A stretch of 64,000 nt of DNA. It comes from Eurosta solidaginis. Its lineage: Eukaryota > Arthropoda > Insecta > Diptera > Tephritidae. Shown one piece after another: positions 44,333-56,335 of the stretch. Each line of letters begins with the position of its first letter. Within the stretch, counting starts at the first letter, position 1. A model generated the notes under the pieces. The model was not told the origin of the DNA, did no database searches, and saw nothing but the letters and a program-made list of their open reading frames with translations. Made by a program: the position numbers and the translations under genes. Where the stretch lies: NCBI RefSeq assembly GCF_040869045.1, contig NC_090321.1:141041689-141105688 (forward strand), written 5' to 3'.

Positions 44333-47131
44333 ATGTTGGTCTGCGATAATGAGTCCCCGAGTTCCAAAGACTGTCTATCTACTTTGTTGCGCATAGTCAG
44401 TAAAAAAGCCAACGGGTTGAAAGTTATTCATATCAATGCGCAAAGCCTTTATAAAAAGCTTGACGAGTTGAGGTTTCTGTCAGAAGGCTCCGATATTGAT
44501 GTCATATGTGTTTCAGAAACATGGTTTTCTTCGTTTCATAGAAATGATATGGTGAAGATAAATGGCTACCAACTTTTCAGAGTTGATAGAAGTGGTCATG
44601 GTGGTGGTGTTGCGATATATGTAAAAAGTAGTGTGTCCTGTAAATTGTGTTGTTGTTCTAGTCCAGGTGATCCTGTGGAATATGTGTTTGTTCATATGTT
44701 TTCTGATAATAATAGTAGGCTTCTTATCGGCTGTGCATATAGACCGAATCGACTAATAGATTTTTCCGCGTTTATTGAATTTCTTCAATCGTTACTATTA
44801 GACTATGACAATATTATCATCGCTGGAGATTTTAATAGTAACCTACTGGTGGATGCCACTTTAAAACAAAACATGGAATCTCTGGGACTTTTTCCCACAA
44901 ACTGTGCTATACCAACGCATTTCACAAATACTAACTCTTCTCTATTAGATTTATTTTTTGTCAATGATCTTCATAAAATGATTCACTACACGCAACTATC
45001 CGCCTCCTGCTTCTCAAAACACGACCTGATATTCCTAAACTACAACTTCCAAACATCATGTAGGCCAAGTTCGTTCGCGTATCGCGATTACAGAAGTATA
45101 GATTATTATTCCCTTGCTGAGTCCGTTGAGTCGGTTGAATGGAGCTTGATTCGTACGTTAACATCGGTTGATGACCAGACAAAGTTTCTGCAGGATAATA
45201 TAAATAAGTTATTCGATGATCACGTTCCACTAAAAATAAAAACACTTAAATACAAGAATAGCCCTTGGTTCAATGCTACATTAAAACACCTTATCCACCT
45301 TCGTAACCAAGCCTACTCACGGTGGAAAAGGTACAAAACAGTCGAAGCGCATAGCTGCTTTAAAACAGCTCGGCTTATTGCAAACAAAGCCATAAGGCTG
45401 GCCAAGGCAAATTATTTTAAGTATAAGTTTAGTTCTGCTTTGAATACAAAGGAATTGGAACAAATAGGAATTGGTAAGCCCAAAAGTGACCTGTCTCATC
45501 CCCCTGATGTCGACATCAACGAAATAAATAATACTTTTGTAAGACTACCAAACTCAGCCGACAATGTGTGTATTGATAACTACTCCGTGCGTGTTAATGT
45601 TGACACTAGCCCTTTCGAGTTTGTTTGTGTCGATAATTGTGATGTTATCCAAGCCATACTTTCTGTGAAGTCTAACGCAATGGGGCTTGATGGTATATGT
45701 TCAAAGTTTTTAAAAGTCATTCTTCCCAAAATCCTTCCCCACATTACTTACTTGGTCAACTCAATTTTGACGACCGGTGTCTTCCCAATATACTGGAAAG
45801 CTGCAAAAGTTATTCCAATCCGTAAACAAAATAATGAGTATCGACCAATAGCCATACTCCCTTTCCTCTCTAAGGTCGTTGAACGTATTCTACATGGGCA
45901 AATCGTATCATATGTACATGAATACAAGCTCCTGTCAGATAGTCAGTCCGGTTTCAGGTCAAAGCGGAGCTGTACAACGGCACTATTATCTGTGACAGAA
46001 GAAATTCGTGAGCGAGTGGATGAAAGTTACATTGCCTTCTTAACACTTCTTGACCACTCCAAAGCTTTCGATTCTGTAGTCCACACTCTGCTCTGTAGGA
46101 AGCTGGAAAACCTATTTAACTTCTCTGGTCATGCAGTTGCCCTTATAAGATCATATCTTGGCGATAGGACTCAAGCAGTATGTATAGATGGTGAAAAGTC
46201 TGACTTCCTTCATGTCTTAAGAGGCGTCCCTCAAGGCTCTATCCTGGGTCCTCTGTTATTTGTTCTGTACATCAATGACTTACCCGATGTCCTTAAGTAT
46301 TGTAATGTTCATATCTACGCTGATGATGTGCAGTTATTTACGTGTTGTCCTCGTGATCAAACTAGCTTGTGCATAAGTAACTTAAACCACGATTTGAATC
46401 AAATATTTTCATGGGCTGCTATGAATGGCTTATGTATAAACCCGAATAAGTCAAAATGTATTGTTATTCATAGAAGGTCTTTTCCCACTAATGATTTAGA
46501 GAATGTAGTGTTCGACAATTCCGTTATAGAATACGTAGATACGGCGAAAAACTTAGGTGTAATTTTTAACAAAACATTGACATGGAAAGACCATATTTTT
46601 AGAACGGTTGGGAAAGTGTATGGAATGCTTCGTACACTATGGTTAACACAGTATTTCACGCCTTTGCACATACGACTACTTCTGGCTAAAGCGTACTTAA
46701 TACCTACGCTACTCCATGGTTGTGTGATTTACTCAAACTGTGACTATCTGTGCAAGAACAAACTAAATGTTGTTTACAACAACATTGCTAGATATGTTTA
46801 TGGGTTGAAAAGATTTGACCACGTATCTCAACATGCTGAAAGGTTGCTAAACATTTCTTTCGAAAATCTTTTAAAAGTCAAAACACTGTCCTTCCTCCAT
46901 AAATTGATACACACGAAGGAACCTGACTATCTATATCGTAAGCTTATTTTTCTGCAATCATCAAGATCGGTGCTTCTTCTTAAGCACATCAGATACCGCT
47001 CGCTAACCTCTGAGCGCCAATTCTTTGTTACTGCAATACGTCTTTGGAACTCGCTACCTACTAGTCTTCGACTCTTAAGTAATGCTCTGCACTTCAGAAA
47101 AGAGCTAACATCATTTTTTAACGACTCTTAA
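44333..47131 (+). CDS. LINE ORF2: endonuclease and reverse transcriptase
   Basis: Open frame of 932 residues, close to the usual CR1-group length. The endonuclease shows HINAQS (Asn 35), VSETW (Glu 62), AGDFNSN (Asp 166) and SKHDLI (228-233); many relatives have SDH at this last site, so Lys 229 is worth noting. The RT shows MGLDGICSKFLK, YRPIAILPFLSKVVERIL, LLDHSKAFDSV, GVPQGSILGPLLFVLYINDL (from 631) and YADDVQLF (662). The C-terminal tail ends LWNSLPTSLRLLSNALHFRK, typical of this group. No RNase H. No stop or frameshift was found. Confidence 0.88.
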   Translation: MLVCDNESPSSKDCLSTLLRIVSKKANGLKVIHINAQSLYKKLDELRFLSEGSDIDVICVSETWFSSFHRNDMVKINGYQLFRVDRSGHGGGVAIYVKSSVSCKLCCCSSPGDPVEYVFVHMFSDNNSRLLIGCAYRPNRLIDFSAFIEFLQSLLLDYDNIIIAGDFNSNLLVDATLKQNMESLGLFPTNCAIPTHFTNTNSSLLDLFFVNDLHKMIHYTQLSASCFSKHDLIFLNYNFQTSCRPSSFAYRDYRSIDYYSLAESVESVEWSLIRTLTSVDDQTKFLQDNINKLFDDHVPLKIKTLKYKNSPWFNATLKHLIHLRNQAYSRWKRYKTVEAHSCFKTARLIANKAIRLAKANYFKYKFSSALNTKELEQIGIGKPKSDLSHPPDVDINEINNTFVRLPNSADNVCIDNYSVRVNVDTSPFEFVCVDNCDVIQAILSVKSNAMGLDGICSKFLKVILPKILPHITYLVNSILTTGVFPIYWKAAKVIPIRKQNNEYRPIAILPFLSKVVERILHGQIVSYVHEYKLLSDSQSGFRSKRSCTTALLSVTEEIRERVDESYIAFLTLLDHSKAFDSVVHTLLCRKLENLFNFSGHAVALIRSYLGDRTQAVCIDGEKSDFLHVLRGVPQGSILGPLLFVLYINDLPDVLKYCNVHIYADDVQLFTCCPRDQTSLCISNLNHDLNQIFSWAAMNGLCINPNKSKCIVIHRRSFPTNDLENVVFDNSVIEYVDTAKNLGVIFNKTLTWKDHIFRTVGKVYGMLRTLWLTQYFTPLHIRLLLAKAYLIPTLLHGCVIYSNCDYLCKNKLNVVYNNIARYVYGLKRFDHVSQHAERLLNISFENLLKVKTLSFLHKLIHTKEPDYLYRKLIFLQSSRSVLLLKHIRYRSLTSERQFFVTAIRLWNSLPTSLRLLSNALHFRKELTSFFNDS

Positions 47132-47467
47132 ACTGGATCTCAAATTGTTGTTGTTAAAATGTTCATTTCTAAGTCCTTTTCCTTTCTCTGTGTCTTCTTT
47201 CTTTGTTTGTTAAATACTATTCAATCTATAACCAGCCAAAGGTTATCATCACTACTGCTGTCTTTTAATATTTATTAACTACTTTTCTTTAGTTTTAAGA
47301 TTTACATTTACATACATAAATATTTCACTATTGTCCGCTATATTTAATTTAATTTGATTAATCTAATATTATTATAAATGTTCAATTTTTATAGCTCATG
47401 CTATTCATGACTAGCACTGTTAAATAATTTGTCAAAATTGTTGTGCTAGGAACAAATTTTCAAATAA

Positions 47468-47483
47468 ATACATACATACATAC
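47468..47483 (+). repeat. CATA-repeat 3' tail of the LINE
   Basis: Four tandem ACAT/CATA units close the element. Confidence 0.75.
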
Positions 47484-47484
47484 A

Positions 47485-49670
47485 ATTATTACTTAAAAAT
47501 GTTAATATCGAAGGCGTAAGGACCATCTCTAGCTTGTAACATGAATTCACACAAATTCAATAATACATAATAGTTTTTTATACAATTAGAATACATGTTT
47601 CATTTGTTGCGCTAGTTGAAAAATGAATGAATGAAGTGCTGCAATGAGTTGAGCTGGTCCTACAATTAAAATATATATGTTATAAATACAATGGAAAATA
47701 AACGCTTCTGGTGCGAGTTTTTTACTTATACCGTGAATTACCAGCACTGTGGAAAATAAAGAGTGATTTTTTAAACAATTAGTGCCTTTTTTATACAATT
47801 AAAACACATGTTTCATTTGTTGCGCTACTTTAAAAATGAATATTGTGCAGTGTTTTTGGGCCGTGTATGTCAAAATTTTCATTTGCACAAATTTCGTCGT
47901 TTTATATTTGCGGCACCATACAGGTGGTGGCTTGAAATCAGCTGATTGATACTTTTTGTCTGATTTCACAATTGAACTTCTGGCACGGTACGATTTTGCA
48001 TAAGCCATCGAAATACACAAGCAAACATATGTAATTTGCGGATTGTATGTTTATCGGCCTGCCGCCACCTTGTACGATTCCGCTATGACACTTTCAGAAA
48101 AAAAAAAAAAAATAGATACGAATGATGATGTGTATACAAACATACATATGTATATGTGTACATTTTCCCAAATACAAAAGGGTTGTCCCTATTTTTGGTG
48201 TTGCATCGAAAATTTCATCGACAGTTTTGCAGCATATGTATGTATACATATGGGTGTTTCCATTGTAACGGTCGACACTTTTGTGCAAAACTTTTATAAT
48301 TTTAAAGAAAACTGTTAAAGTTATTATTATTATACGCAGAAAATACTGCAAGAAGTAAGAAAGATATTCAGTTAAAATACAATTAAAAAAATTTATTAGG
48401 AGTGCTTAGGAAAGTTCAATGAAAAGCGTAACGGTCGCGACGTTAGATGTGTTTTTAAACAGTTTTATTTAGCTTTTCTCTGCGTAGCGTTGTTTACGAA
48501 TTTTGTGATTGAAATTTAAGTAACTTCCCGACAAGCTACAAGCTTAAAACCTGGAATATAGTTCAGAACCCGATGACAATGCAATAAAAAAAAATTTCGC
48601 TAGGTAGCGCATGGATCGATATATTTCAAAAAAATCGTATTTGTGGACCGATTTGGCTCATATTTGGAACACATATAGGAATAGAAAGCGACTTATGAAA
48701 AAATCACCGCTAGGTGCCGCAATGATCGAAATATTCCAAAAAATCATATTTGAAAGGAGGATGTTACGTGACGCTGAGTCGAGTAAAGTCTTTGGAAGGA
48801 TTCTGTATTGAGGAGTTAGATTGTAACAAATTATCAGAAAAGAGTCCTTGTAATAATGAGGCACTAAATGAACTAATAAAATTAAACTTGAAAATAAAAT
48901 AATAGAAAAAAATTTTAAGTTAAACGGTTTAATTGAAAACAATACTTACATAAAGAAATAATAATACTAAAAGCTAGAAAATAATTAGGTAGGTACTAGG
49001 TACTAGTCATCACACTCCTCATCAATCTAGGGCGTTGATTTGACAAACGTCAGAGTACCATTAGCGGACGATATAGTTCGTTAAGCGTCTCGTTCGCCAA
49101 ACAGAATGAGGCTGTAAAAGGTGCATCATATTAAGAACCTTTCCAGGTTTATGGTAAAGGCATTGTATCAGCTCACTCGATATCTTCACGAAGGCTTAGT
49201 TAGATGTGTTGACTAGGGCCACCAACTTTAAAAATTGTCAAAACCGGAGATCTAGCTTTCGGACATGGTCAAGTACGGAAACCTGGACTAATATTTTCTA
49301 GTTTTATAATAAAAGATTCCAGAGCCGCTCCACGTAACTTATATTTTGATTTACAAAATATATCGCAGAAATTAGTGTTGGTGTGTATTACGAATATATG
49401 CATACTTACTAGGCCCGTCTGGCGGTCTCGAGATATTACTTTATTGGAAAATTTGATTGTTAAAGTTGTCACACTAAAAAATGTTTCACACGTTATTTTA
49501 TAGGTAAATAATTTCCCAAATAAACAGCAGCAACACATTTGCAAATGTTCTAGAACAAGTAAGGTATCATTTTAATTTGATTATAAGACCATACTTTTTA
49601 TAAAACCCTGTAGTTTCAGGGATGGGTTCATGGATTTTTTTTTAAATAATTCAAAAAAGTTGGCCCATAT
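47485..49670. other. Stretch without a recognised gene, two short repeat pairs
   Basis: ACATGTTTCATTTGTTGCGCTA occurs at about 47593 and 47811 with similar flanks (about 60 bp). GCTAGGT(A/G)(G/C)CGC(A)ATGATCGA with AAAAAATC(G/A)TATTTG occurs at about 48599 and 48709 (about 47 bp). These may be parts of unknown repeats. No protein recognised. Confidence 0.5.
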
Positions 49671-49671
49671 G

Positions 49672-49797
49672 GAGATTTAATAAGGCTGAACGATATTTTG
49701 AATATCATGTCATGCCGTTCGGTATAGATTTCACTCAGTGGTAACAAAAAAGAAATGTATTTGACGAAATAATTGAGAGAAGTTTCTATGTTACGTT
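49672..49797 (+). pseudogene. Tiny gypsy reverse transcriptase fragment
   Basis: AERYFEYHVMPFG followed after a stop by VFDEIIERSFYVTL resembles the RT stretch around MPFGL...FQR.MDE...FVYL in gypsy elements. It is very short, with one stop, and ends at the SINE. Confidence 0.45.
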
Positions 49798-49799
49798 AG

Positions 49800-50153
49800 G
49801 CGGCCACCGTGGTGTGATGGTAGCGTGCTCCGCCTACCACACCGTATGCCCTGGGTTCGCACCCCGGGAAAAGGAACATCACCATTTTAGAAATAAGGTT
49901 TTTAAATTAGAAGAAAATTTTTCTAAGCGGGGTCGCCCCTCGGCAGTGTTTGGCAAGCGCTCCGGGTGTATTTCTGCCATGAAAAGCTCTCAGTGAAAAC
50001 TCATCTGCCTTGCAGATGCCGTTCGGAGTCGGCATAAAACATGTAGGTCCCGTCCGGCCAATTTGTAGGGAAAATCAAGAGGAGCACGACGCAAATTGGA
50101 AGAGAACCTCGGCCTTAGATCTCTTCGGAGGTTATTGCGCCTTACATTTATTT
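49800..50153 (+). repeat. tRNA-derived SINE, full length
   Basis: Head with GTGGTGTGATGGTAGCGTGC and CCTGGGTTCGCACCCC, a full body, and a TTTATTTT tail. Closely similar to the copies at 50410 and 51629. Confidence 0.88.
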
Positions 50154-50399
50154 TGAAGACTCAGACTTATCTGAGCTCGAAATTGAAAACGATGTTTTGA
50201 AGACACTTTTAATAACTAACTAACCCAGATGGGAATAACCATTTAGTTTAGAGCAGTTTAGAAACAGGAGATCATTTCTATCTATCACATCAATGCGCAT
50301 TTGTAGCAATAATAAAATCATTAAAAGCAACAAACCTCTCAGAAACTTTGAACTTTCCCTTTATGGTGCTAAAATTGTATGGGCTTTACTGCGTACATA
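50154..50399. other. Spacer between two SINEs
   Basis: No feature recognised. Confidence 0.5.
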
Positions 50400-50409
50400 A
50401 AATTTACTT

Positions 50410-50775
50410 GGCCACCGTGGTGTGATGGTAGCGTGCTCCGCCTATCACACCGTATGCCCTGGGTTCAACTCCCGGGCAAAGCAACATCAAAATTTTAGAA
50501 ATAAGGTTTTTCAATTAGAAGAAAATTTTTCTAAGCGGGGTCGCCCCTCGGCAGTGTCTGGCAAGCGCTCCGATTGTATTTCTGCCATGAAAAGCTCTCA
50601 GTGAAAACTCATCTGCCTTGCAGATGCCGTTCGGAGTCGGCATAAAACATGTAGGTCCCGTCCGGCCAATTTGTAGGGAAAAATCAAGAGGAGCACGACG
50701 CAAATTGGAAGAGAAGCTCGGCCTTAGATCTCTTCGGAGGTTATCGCGCCTTACATTTATTTATTTTTTTTTTTT
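50410..50775 (+). repeat. tRNA-derived SINE with target duplication
   Basis: Full-length copy flanked by AAATTTACTT at 50400-50409 and 50776-50785. The 10-bp duplication shows LINE-type insertion. The tail is a T-rich run. Confidence 0.9.
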
Positions 50776-50785
50776 AAATTTACTT

Positions 50786-51190
50786 AGTGTTAAGTGGAAA
50801 TTTTTTCCGATCGCTCATTCCGCTCTTAAAATGCTCATAACTTCTGAACTAGACCCCAAGCCATGTTCGTTCGAAAACTCTTATTTTCAGAAGAATTTGA
50901 AAACCCAACTCAGTAGAAAAAAATTAAAAAATCCCGAATTTCGGAAAATTGTATACAAACGTGGCAAATTTCACTTTTCAACAAAAAAAATTTAAACAAT
51001 TTAGCAACAGCTGGGCTTTTTTCGTTATTTGCACCTGAAGGTGGCGTAGCCATGTATTTGAGTATGTGATTCTTAATTTCGAAAAATCTAAAAATAAGAA
51101 AAAAATATTATAACAAAGAAATCTTTGATAATGGTTGCTGAAATTCCGTGGAAGCAGTCTTACGTAACATATTTAAAAAAAAATTATGCA
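50786..51190. other. AT-rich spacer
   Basis: No gene or repeat recognised. A plus-strand frame (50618-50995) spans SINE and spacer and is not a gene. Confidence 0.5.
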
Positions 51191-51194
51191 AGGA

Positions 51195-51300
51195 GCGATA
51201 TATCTCCGAAGAGATATAGGCGGCGCTTCTCCAATTTGCATCGTGCTGCATTTAATTTTTCATGCAAATTGGCGGGACGGGACCTACATGTTGACCGCCT
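51195..51300 (-). repeat. SINE body fragment
   Basis: The minus strand matches the SINE 3' body (ACATGTAGGTCCCGTCC, GCCAATTTGCATG, then a GATAT-CGC end). The head is absent. Confidence 0.7.
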
Positions 51301-51618
51301 ACTCCGAATTGTGCCCTAGAGTACCTTAATATCTATACATATAAAACCGTATGCATATGAACACTTCAGTGGTGTAGTGAGGTTTTCTGGTGCCCGGGGG
51401 AAAATATATTTTTGGTAAAGTCAAATATGCTAAAACTTTTGTTTGCCTCTTTCCTTTGGAATTCCACAAAGTTTTTGAGAGAGATTTTAAAACTTTTTTA
51501 AAAATCAGAAACCAATATGGCCGCCGAGAAGAGAGAATAGTTTTACCGCCCTATATTTTTATCATGGGCTGAAGATATCATCTATAAGTAGACTCAAATA
51601 CATATTTAATAATATTAT
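51301..51618. other. Spacer without recognised content
   Basis: No gene or repeat recognised. Confidence 0.5.
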
Positions 51619-51984
51619 GATTATAATAATATGTGTGCCACCGTGGTGTGATGGTAGCGTGCTCCGCCTACAACACCGTATGCCCTGGGTTCACACCCCG
51701 GGCAAAGCAACATCAAAATTTTAGAAATAAAGGTTTTCAATTAGGGGAAAATTTTTCTAAGCGGGGTCGCCCCTCGGCAGTGTTTGGCAAGCGATCCGAG
51801 TGTATCTCTGCCATAAAAAGCTCTCAGTGAAAACTCATCTGCCTTGTAGATGCCGTTCGGAGTTGGCATAAAACATGTAGGTCCCGTCCGGCCAATTTGC
51901 AGGGAAAATCAAGAGCAGCACGACGCAAATTGGAAGAGAAGCTCGGCCTTAGTTCTCTTCGGAGGTTATTGCGCCTTACATTTT

Positions 51985-54426
51985 TATACTCAGTTGAGCA
52001 GAGCTCACAGAGTATATTAAGTTTGATTGGATAACGGTTGGTTGTACATATATAAAGGAATCGAGACAGATATAGACTTCCATATATCAAAATAATCAGG
52101 ATCGAAAAAAAATTTGATTGAGCCATGTCCGTCCGTCCGCCCGTTAACACGATAACTTGAGTAAATTTTGAGGTATCTTGATGAAATTTGGTATGTAGAT
52201 TCCTGAGCACTCATCTCAGATCGCTATTTAAAATGAACGATATCGGACTATAACCACGCCCACTTTTTCGATATCGAAAATTTCGAAAAACCGAAAAAGT
52301 GCGATAATTCATTACAAAAGACAGATAAAGCGACGAAACTTGGTAGATGAGTTGAATTTATGACGCAGAATAGAAAATTAGTAAAATTTTGGACAATGGG
52401 CGTGGCACCGCCGACTAAAAGAAGGTAATTTAGAAGTTTTGCAAGCTGTAATTTGGCAGTCGTTGAAGATATCATGATGAACTTTGGCAGGAACGTTACT
52501 GCTATTACTATATGTGCGCTCAATAAAAATTAGCAAAATCGGAGAAGGACCACGCCTACTTTAAAAAAAAAATTTTTTTTAAAGTAAAATTTTAACAAAA
52601 AATTTAATATCTTTACAGTATATAAGTAAATTATGTCAACATTCAACTCCAGTAATGATATGGTGCAACAAAATACAAAAACAAAAGAAAATTTCAAAAT
52701 GGGTGTGGCTCCGCCCTTTTTAATTTAATTTGTCTAGGATACTTTTAACGCCATAATTCGAACAAAAACTAACCAATCCTTTTGAAATTTGGTATGGGCA
52801 TAGATTTTATAACGTTAACTGTTTTCTGTGAAAATGGGCGAAATCGGTTGATGCCACGCCCAGTTTTTATACACAGTCGTCCGTCTGTCCTTCCGCATGG
52901 CCGTTAACACGATAACTTGAGCAAAAATCGGCATGTCTTTAATGAACTTAGTTCACGTGCTTACTTGAACTCACTTTATCTTGGTATGAAAAATGAACGA
53001 AATTCGACTATGACCACGCCCACTTTTTCGATATCGAAAATTACGAAAAATGAAAAAAATGCCATAATTTTATACCAAATACGAAAAAAGGGATGACACA
53101 TGGTAAAGTAATTGGATTGTTTTATTGACGCGAAATATAACTTTAGAAAAAACTTTATAAAATGGTTGTGACACCTACCATATTAAGTAGAAGAAAATTA
53201 AAAAAGTTCTGCAGGGCGAAATAAAAACCCTTAAAATCTTGGCAGGTACTACATATATAATTAATTGCGGTATCCAACAGATGATGTTCTGGGTCACCCT
53301 GGTCCACATATTGGTCGATATCTGGAAAATGCCTTCACATATACAACTACCACCACTCACTTTTAAAACTCTCAACAATACCTTTAATTTGATATCCATA
53401 TCGTACAGTCACCCCTGGTCCACCTTTATGGCGATATCTCGAAAAGGCGTCCACCTATAGAACTAAGTCCCACGCCCTTTTAAAATACTCATTAAAACCT
53501 TTCATTTGATACCCATATCGTACAAACATATTCTAAAGTCACCCCTGGTCCACCTTTATGGCGATATCTCGAAAAGGCGAACACCTATAGAACGAAGGCC
53601 ACTCCCTTTTAAAAATACTCATTAACACCTTTCATTTGATACCCATATCGTACAAACAAAGTCTAGAGTCACCCCTGGTCCACCTTTATTGCGATACCTC
53701 GAAAAGGCGTACACCTATAGAACTAAGGCCCACGCCCTTTTAAAATACTCATTAACACCATTCGTTTGATGCCCATATTGAACAAACAAATTCTAGGGTC
53801 ACCCCTGGTCCACCTTTATAGCGATATCTCGAAACGGCGTCCACCTATGGAACTAAGGATTACTCCCTTTTAAAATACTCATTAACACCTTTCATTTGAT
53901 ACCCATATCGTACAAACGCATTCTAGAGTCACCCCTGGTCCACCTTTATGGCGATATCTCGAAAAGGCGACCACCTATACAACAACCACCACTCCCTTTT
54001 AAAACCCTCATTAATACCTATAATTTGATACCCATATCGTACAAACACATTCTAGAGTCACCCCTGGTCCACCTTTGTGGCGATATCTCGAAACGGCGTC
54101 CATCTATGGAACTAAGGATTACTCCCTTTTAAAATACTCATTAACACCTTTCATTTGATACCCATATCGTACAAACGCATTCTAGAGTCAACCCTGATCC
54201 ACCTTTATGGCTATATTCCTAAATGGCGTCCACCTATAGAACTATGGCCCACTCCCTCATAAAATACTCTTTAATGCCTTTCATTTGATACACATGTCAT
54301 ACAAACATATTCCAGGTTTTCCCTCGGTTCATTTTCCTACATGGTTATTTTCCCTTATGTTGTCACCATAGCTCTCAACTGAGTATGTAATGTTCGGTTA
54401 CACCCGAACTTAACCTTCCTTACTTG
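51985..54426 (-). mobile_element. DINE/INE-1-like element D3
   Basis: Minus-strand copy from TATACTCAGTTGAG at its 3' end to CTTACTTG at its 5' end. The hairpin lies at 54392-54409. It has the palindromes with GTGGGCGTGG (complement) near 52265 and 53025. The empty site for LOA copy B is visible near 52510-52530. Confidence 0.8.
53320..54310 (-). repeat. Minisatellite of D3
   Basis: About seven units of the same 130-bp repeat on the minus strand, with ATTTGATACCCATATCGTAC recurring. Confidence 0.92.
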
Positions 54427-54450
54427 TTTTATTTATTTTTGATTATAATA

Positions 54451-55049
54451 CATTAGTAAAACTAATATATATGTGCAAATTTTGCTTAATCATTTCAAAT
54501 TTTTCTTTTTCCACACTTAATAATGTTAGGCAATCGTTGATGGCAACCAAAATCAGTTTTAATTTGCTGAATGAACGTGAGCAGGTAGCAATTGATCATG
54601 CGCGGTTCCAGGGGAGAGGAACTGGGGGAAATTCCCCCCGTCCCCCCTAGAGCTTTGTAACACGTATTTTCATTATTTCCGACAGTGAAAAATTATGAGA
54701 GATATTTCGAACTACAAAATATTTTAATTTATCTTAAAAATCTTAAAATATTAATTTATCCAAAAGTGTGCAGAATTTCATTGTAGTTTAAAATTGAGGC
54801 TGTGAGGCTAGCAGCTAAATAAATAAAGTTTTCCGAAAATAGGACCACATCGTCTTGTTTTATGATTTTATCTTTTTCGACAATTGCATTATGTACAGAG
54901 TAAATATTTACTGTAATGAAATATATAATACAAATATACATAGTAGTTTCTTATCACAAAATGGATTTTTACTAATTTTTAATTTTTCTTGCTTGGTCTA
55001 CTATTTTTCGTTATCACTATATATATAAATGAAGTTGGAGTGCAAGATA
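54451..55049. other. Spacer, with a G/C-rich patch
   Basis: AT-rich except GGTTCCAGGGGAGAGGAACT and CCCCCCGTCCCCCC near 54600-54650. This resembles in style the other two possible transposon ends (22475, 41010). No gene. Confidence 0.4.
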
Positions 55050-55762
55050 CAAAAATTTTACAGTTTGAGGAAAAAATCGAGGCCGAGGTGGATGCTTTGA
55101 GAGGACGTATCGAGCAGTTGCAACCGAATCGCCCAGCAGTTTTAACGAGAAATCCAAAGGTAAAAACACCATCCTTTGACGGGTCTGTTCCTTTCCAGGT
55201 CTTTAAGATTCAGTTTGAGAAGACCGCAGCAGTGAACAACTGTAGTGCTGAAGATAAAGTTGCTGCACTGTTCATGGCATTGAAAGGGCCTGCAGCTGAG
55301 ATTTTACAAACCATTCCCGAATGAGAGCGGAACAACTATGAAGCATTGATGGCCGCTGTCGAGAGACGTTATGGAAGCGAGCATAGGAGACAGATATACC
55401 AAATGGAGCTACTGAACCGCTTCCAGAAGCCTGGTGAGACATTGCAAGAGTTTGCATCGGATGTTGAAAGGCTGGCACATTTAGCGAATGCGGACGCACC
55501 CGTGGAATACACTGAAAGGGTAAAGATTCAGAGCTTTAAAAATGGCATACGGGACTTCGAAACAAAGCGAGCTACATACGCAAACCCAAAGCCAACATTC
55601 GCAGAAACGATTTCGCAAGCTCTGATTCGGGAAACAGCGTCGCTTCTGTGTAAGCCAGTTTTCAAAGCACGCCGTGTGGAAGTAGAAAGGCCAGAGTGGA
55701 AGAGTTATCAAATGCTTCAAGTGCGGGAAGCCCGGCCACATTGCGCGTCATTGCGACAACAA
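55050..55762 (+). pseudogene. Gypsy copy 2 gag
   Basis: Gag core from AEVDALRGRIEQLQPNRPAV through FDGSVPFQVFKIQFEKTAAV and LQEFASDVERLAHLANADAP. A TGA at 55322 interrupts it after IPE. The zinc knuckle CFKCGKPGHIARHC (55711-55752) lies in another frame, so there is a frameshift near 55690. Confidence 0.82.
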
Positions 55763-55763
55763 T

Positions 55764-56335
55764 GTGGGTGGCCGTAAACGCAAAGTTGGGGGAGTTGAGC
55801 AAGACCGAATAAGATGTAGAGATCGAGAGCTAGCTCCAGCTATTGAATGTCCTGTGATATCTGTCTCGCAAGTTGGAAGGAATTCAAGCAGTCTTGCCGT
55901 CAGAGGGAATGTCGATGGCAAGGAGCGTGTACTGACTGTAGATACGGGCGCATCTCATTCCTTAATCCGATCTGACTTGGTCAACAGGAGAGTAAAACTG
56001 TTACCTGGAGCAAGGTTGCATACGGTCACTGGCGAGTATAACCAAGTCCAGGGAGAAGTGGTATGTGAAGTTTGATTGGGAAGGTCACAGTTCTACACAA
56101 ATTCGTTGTGGCGGAGATCGTTGATGAAGTCATATTGGGAGTAGACTTCTTGGTTAACCATGACATCAAGATCGATATGCAGAAAAGGGTGATGCATTAT
56201 AAGAACCAGGATATACCACTTAACTTCAGTTTGCAGAAAGGAGTCAGTAGTAATCGAGTACTGGTGGAGAAGACTCGACAAAAAACCACGAAAGTCAAAA
56301 ATCAAAAGTACCTACGAGAGAAACACTGGCATTGA
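55764..56335 (+). pseudogene. Gypsy copy 2 protease
   Basis: VDTGASHSLIRSDLV is the protease active site (frame 55764-56075). The second half (VVAEIVDEVILGVDFLVNHD) is in 56072-56335, after a frameshift near 56074. Confidence 0.8.

Larger units (their letters stand above)
43272..47484 (+). mobile_element. CR1/Kiri-type LINE, both ORFs open
   Basis: ORF1 (43272-44189), a 143-bp gap, ORF2 (44333-47131), and a 3' UTR ending in CATA repeats (47468-47483). ORF2 has endonuclease and reverse transcriptase but no RNase H. Short microsatellite tails are typical of CR1-group elements. The clade within that group is an inference. The exact 5' end and target duplication are not resolved. Confidence 0.8.
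51629..54440 (+). repeat. SINE split in its tail by element D3
   Basis: SINE head and body run 51629-51984. The T-rich tail resumes at 54427-54440 after D3. GATTATAATA occurs at 51619-51628 and again at 54441-54450, the SINE target duplication. This shows that D3 entered the SINE tail afterwards. Confidence 0.88.
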
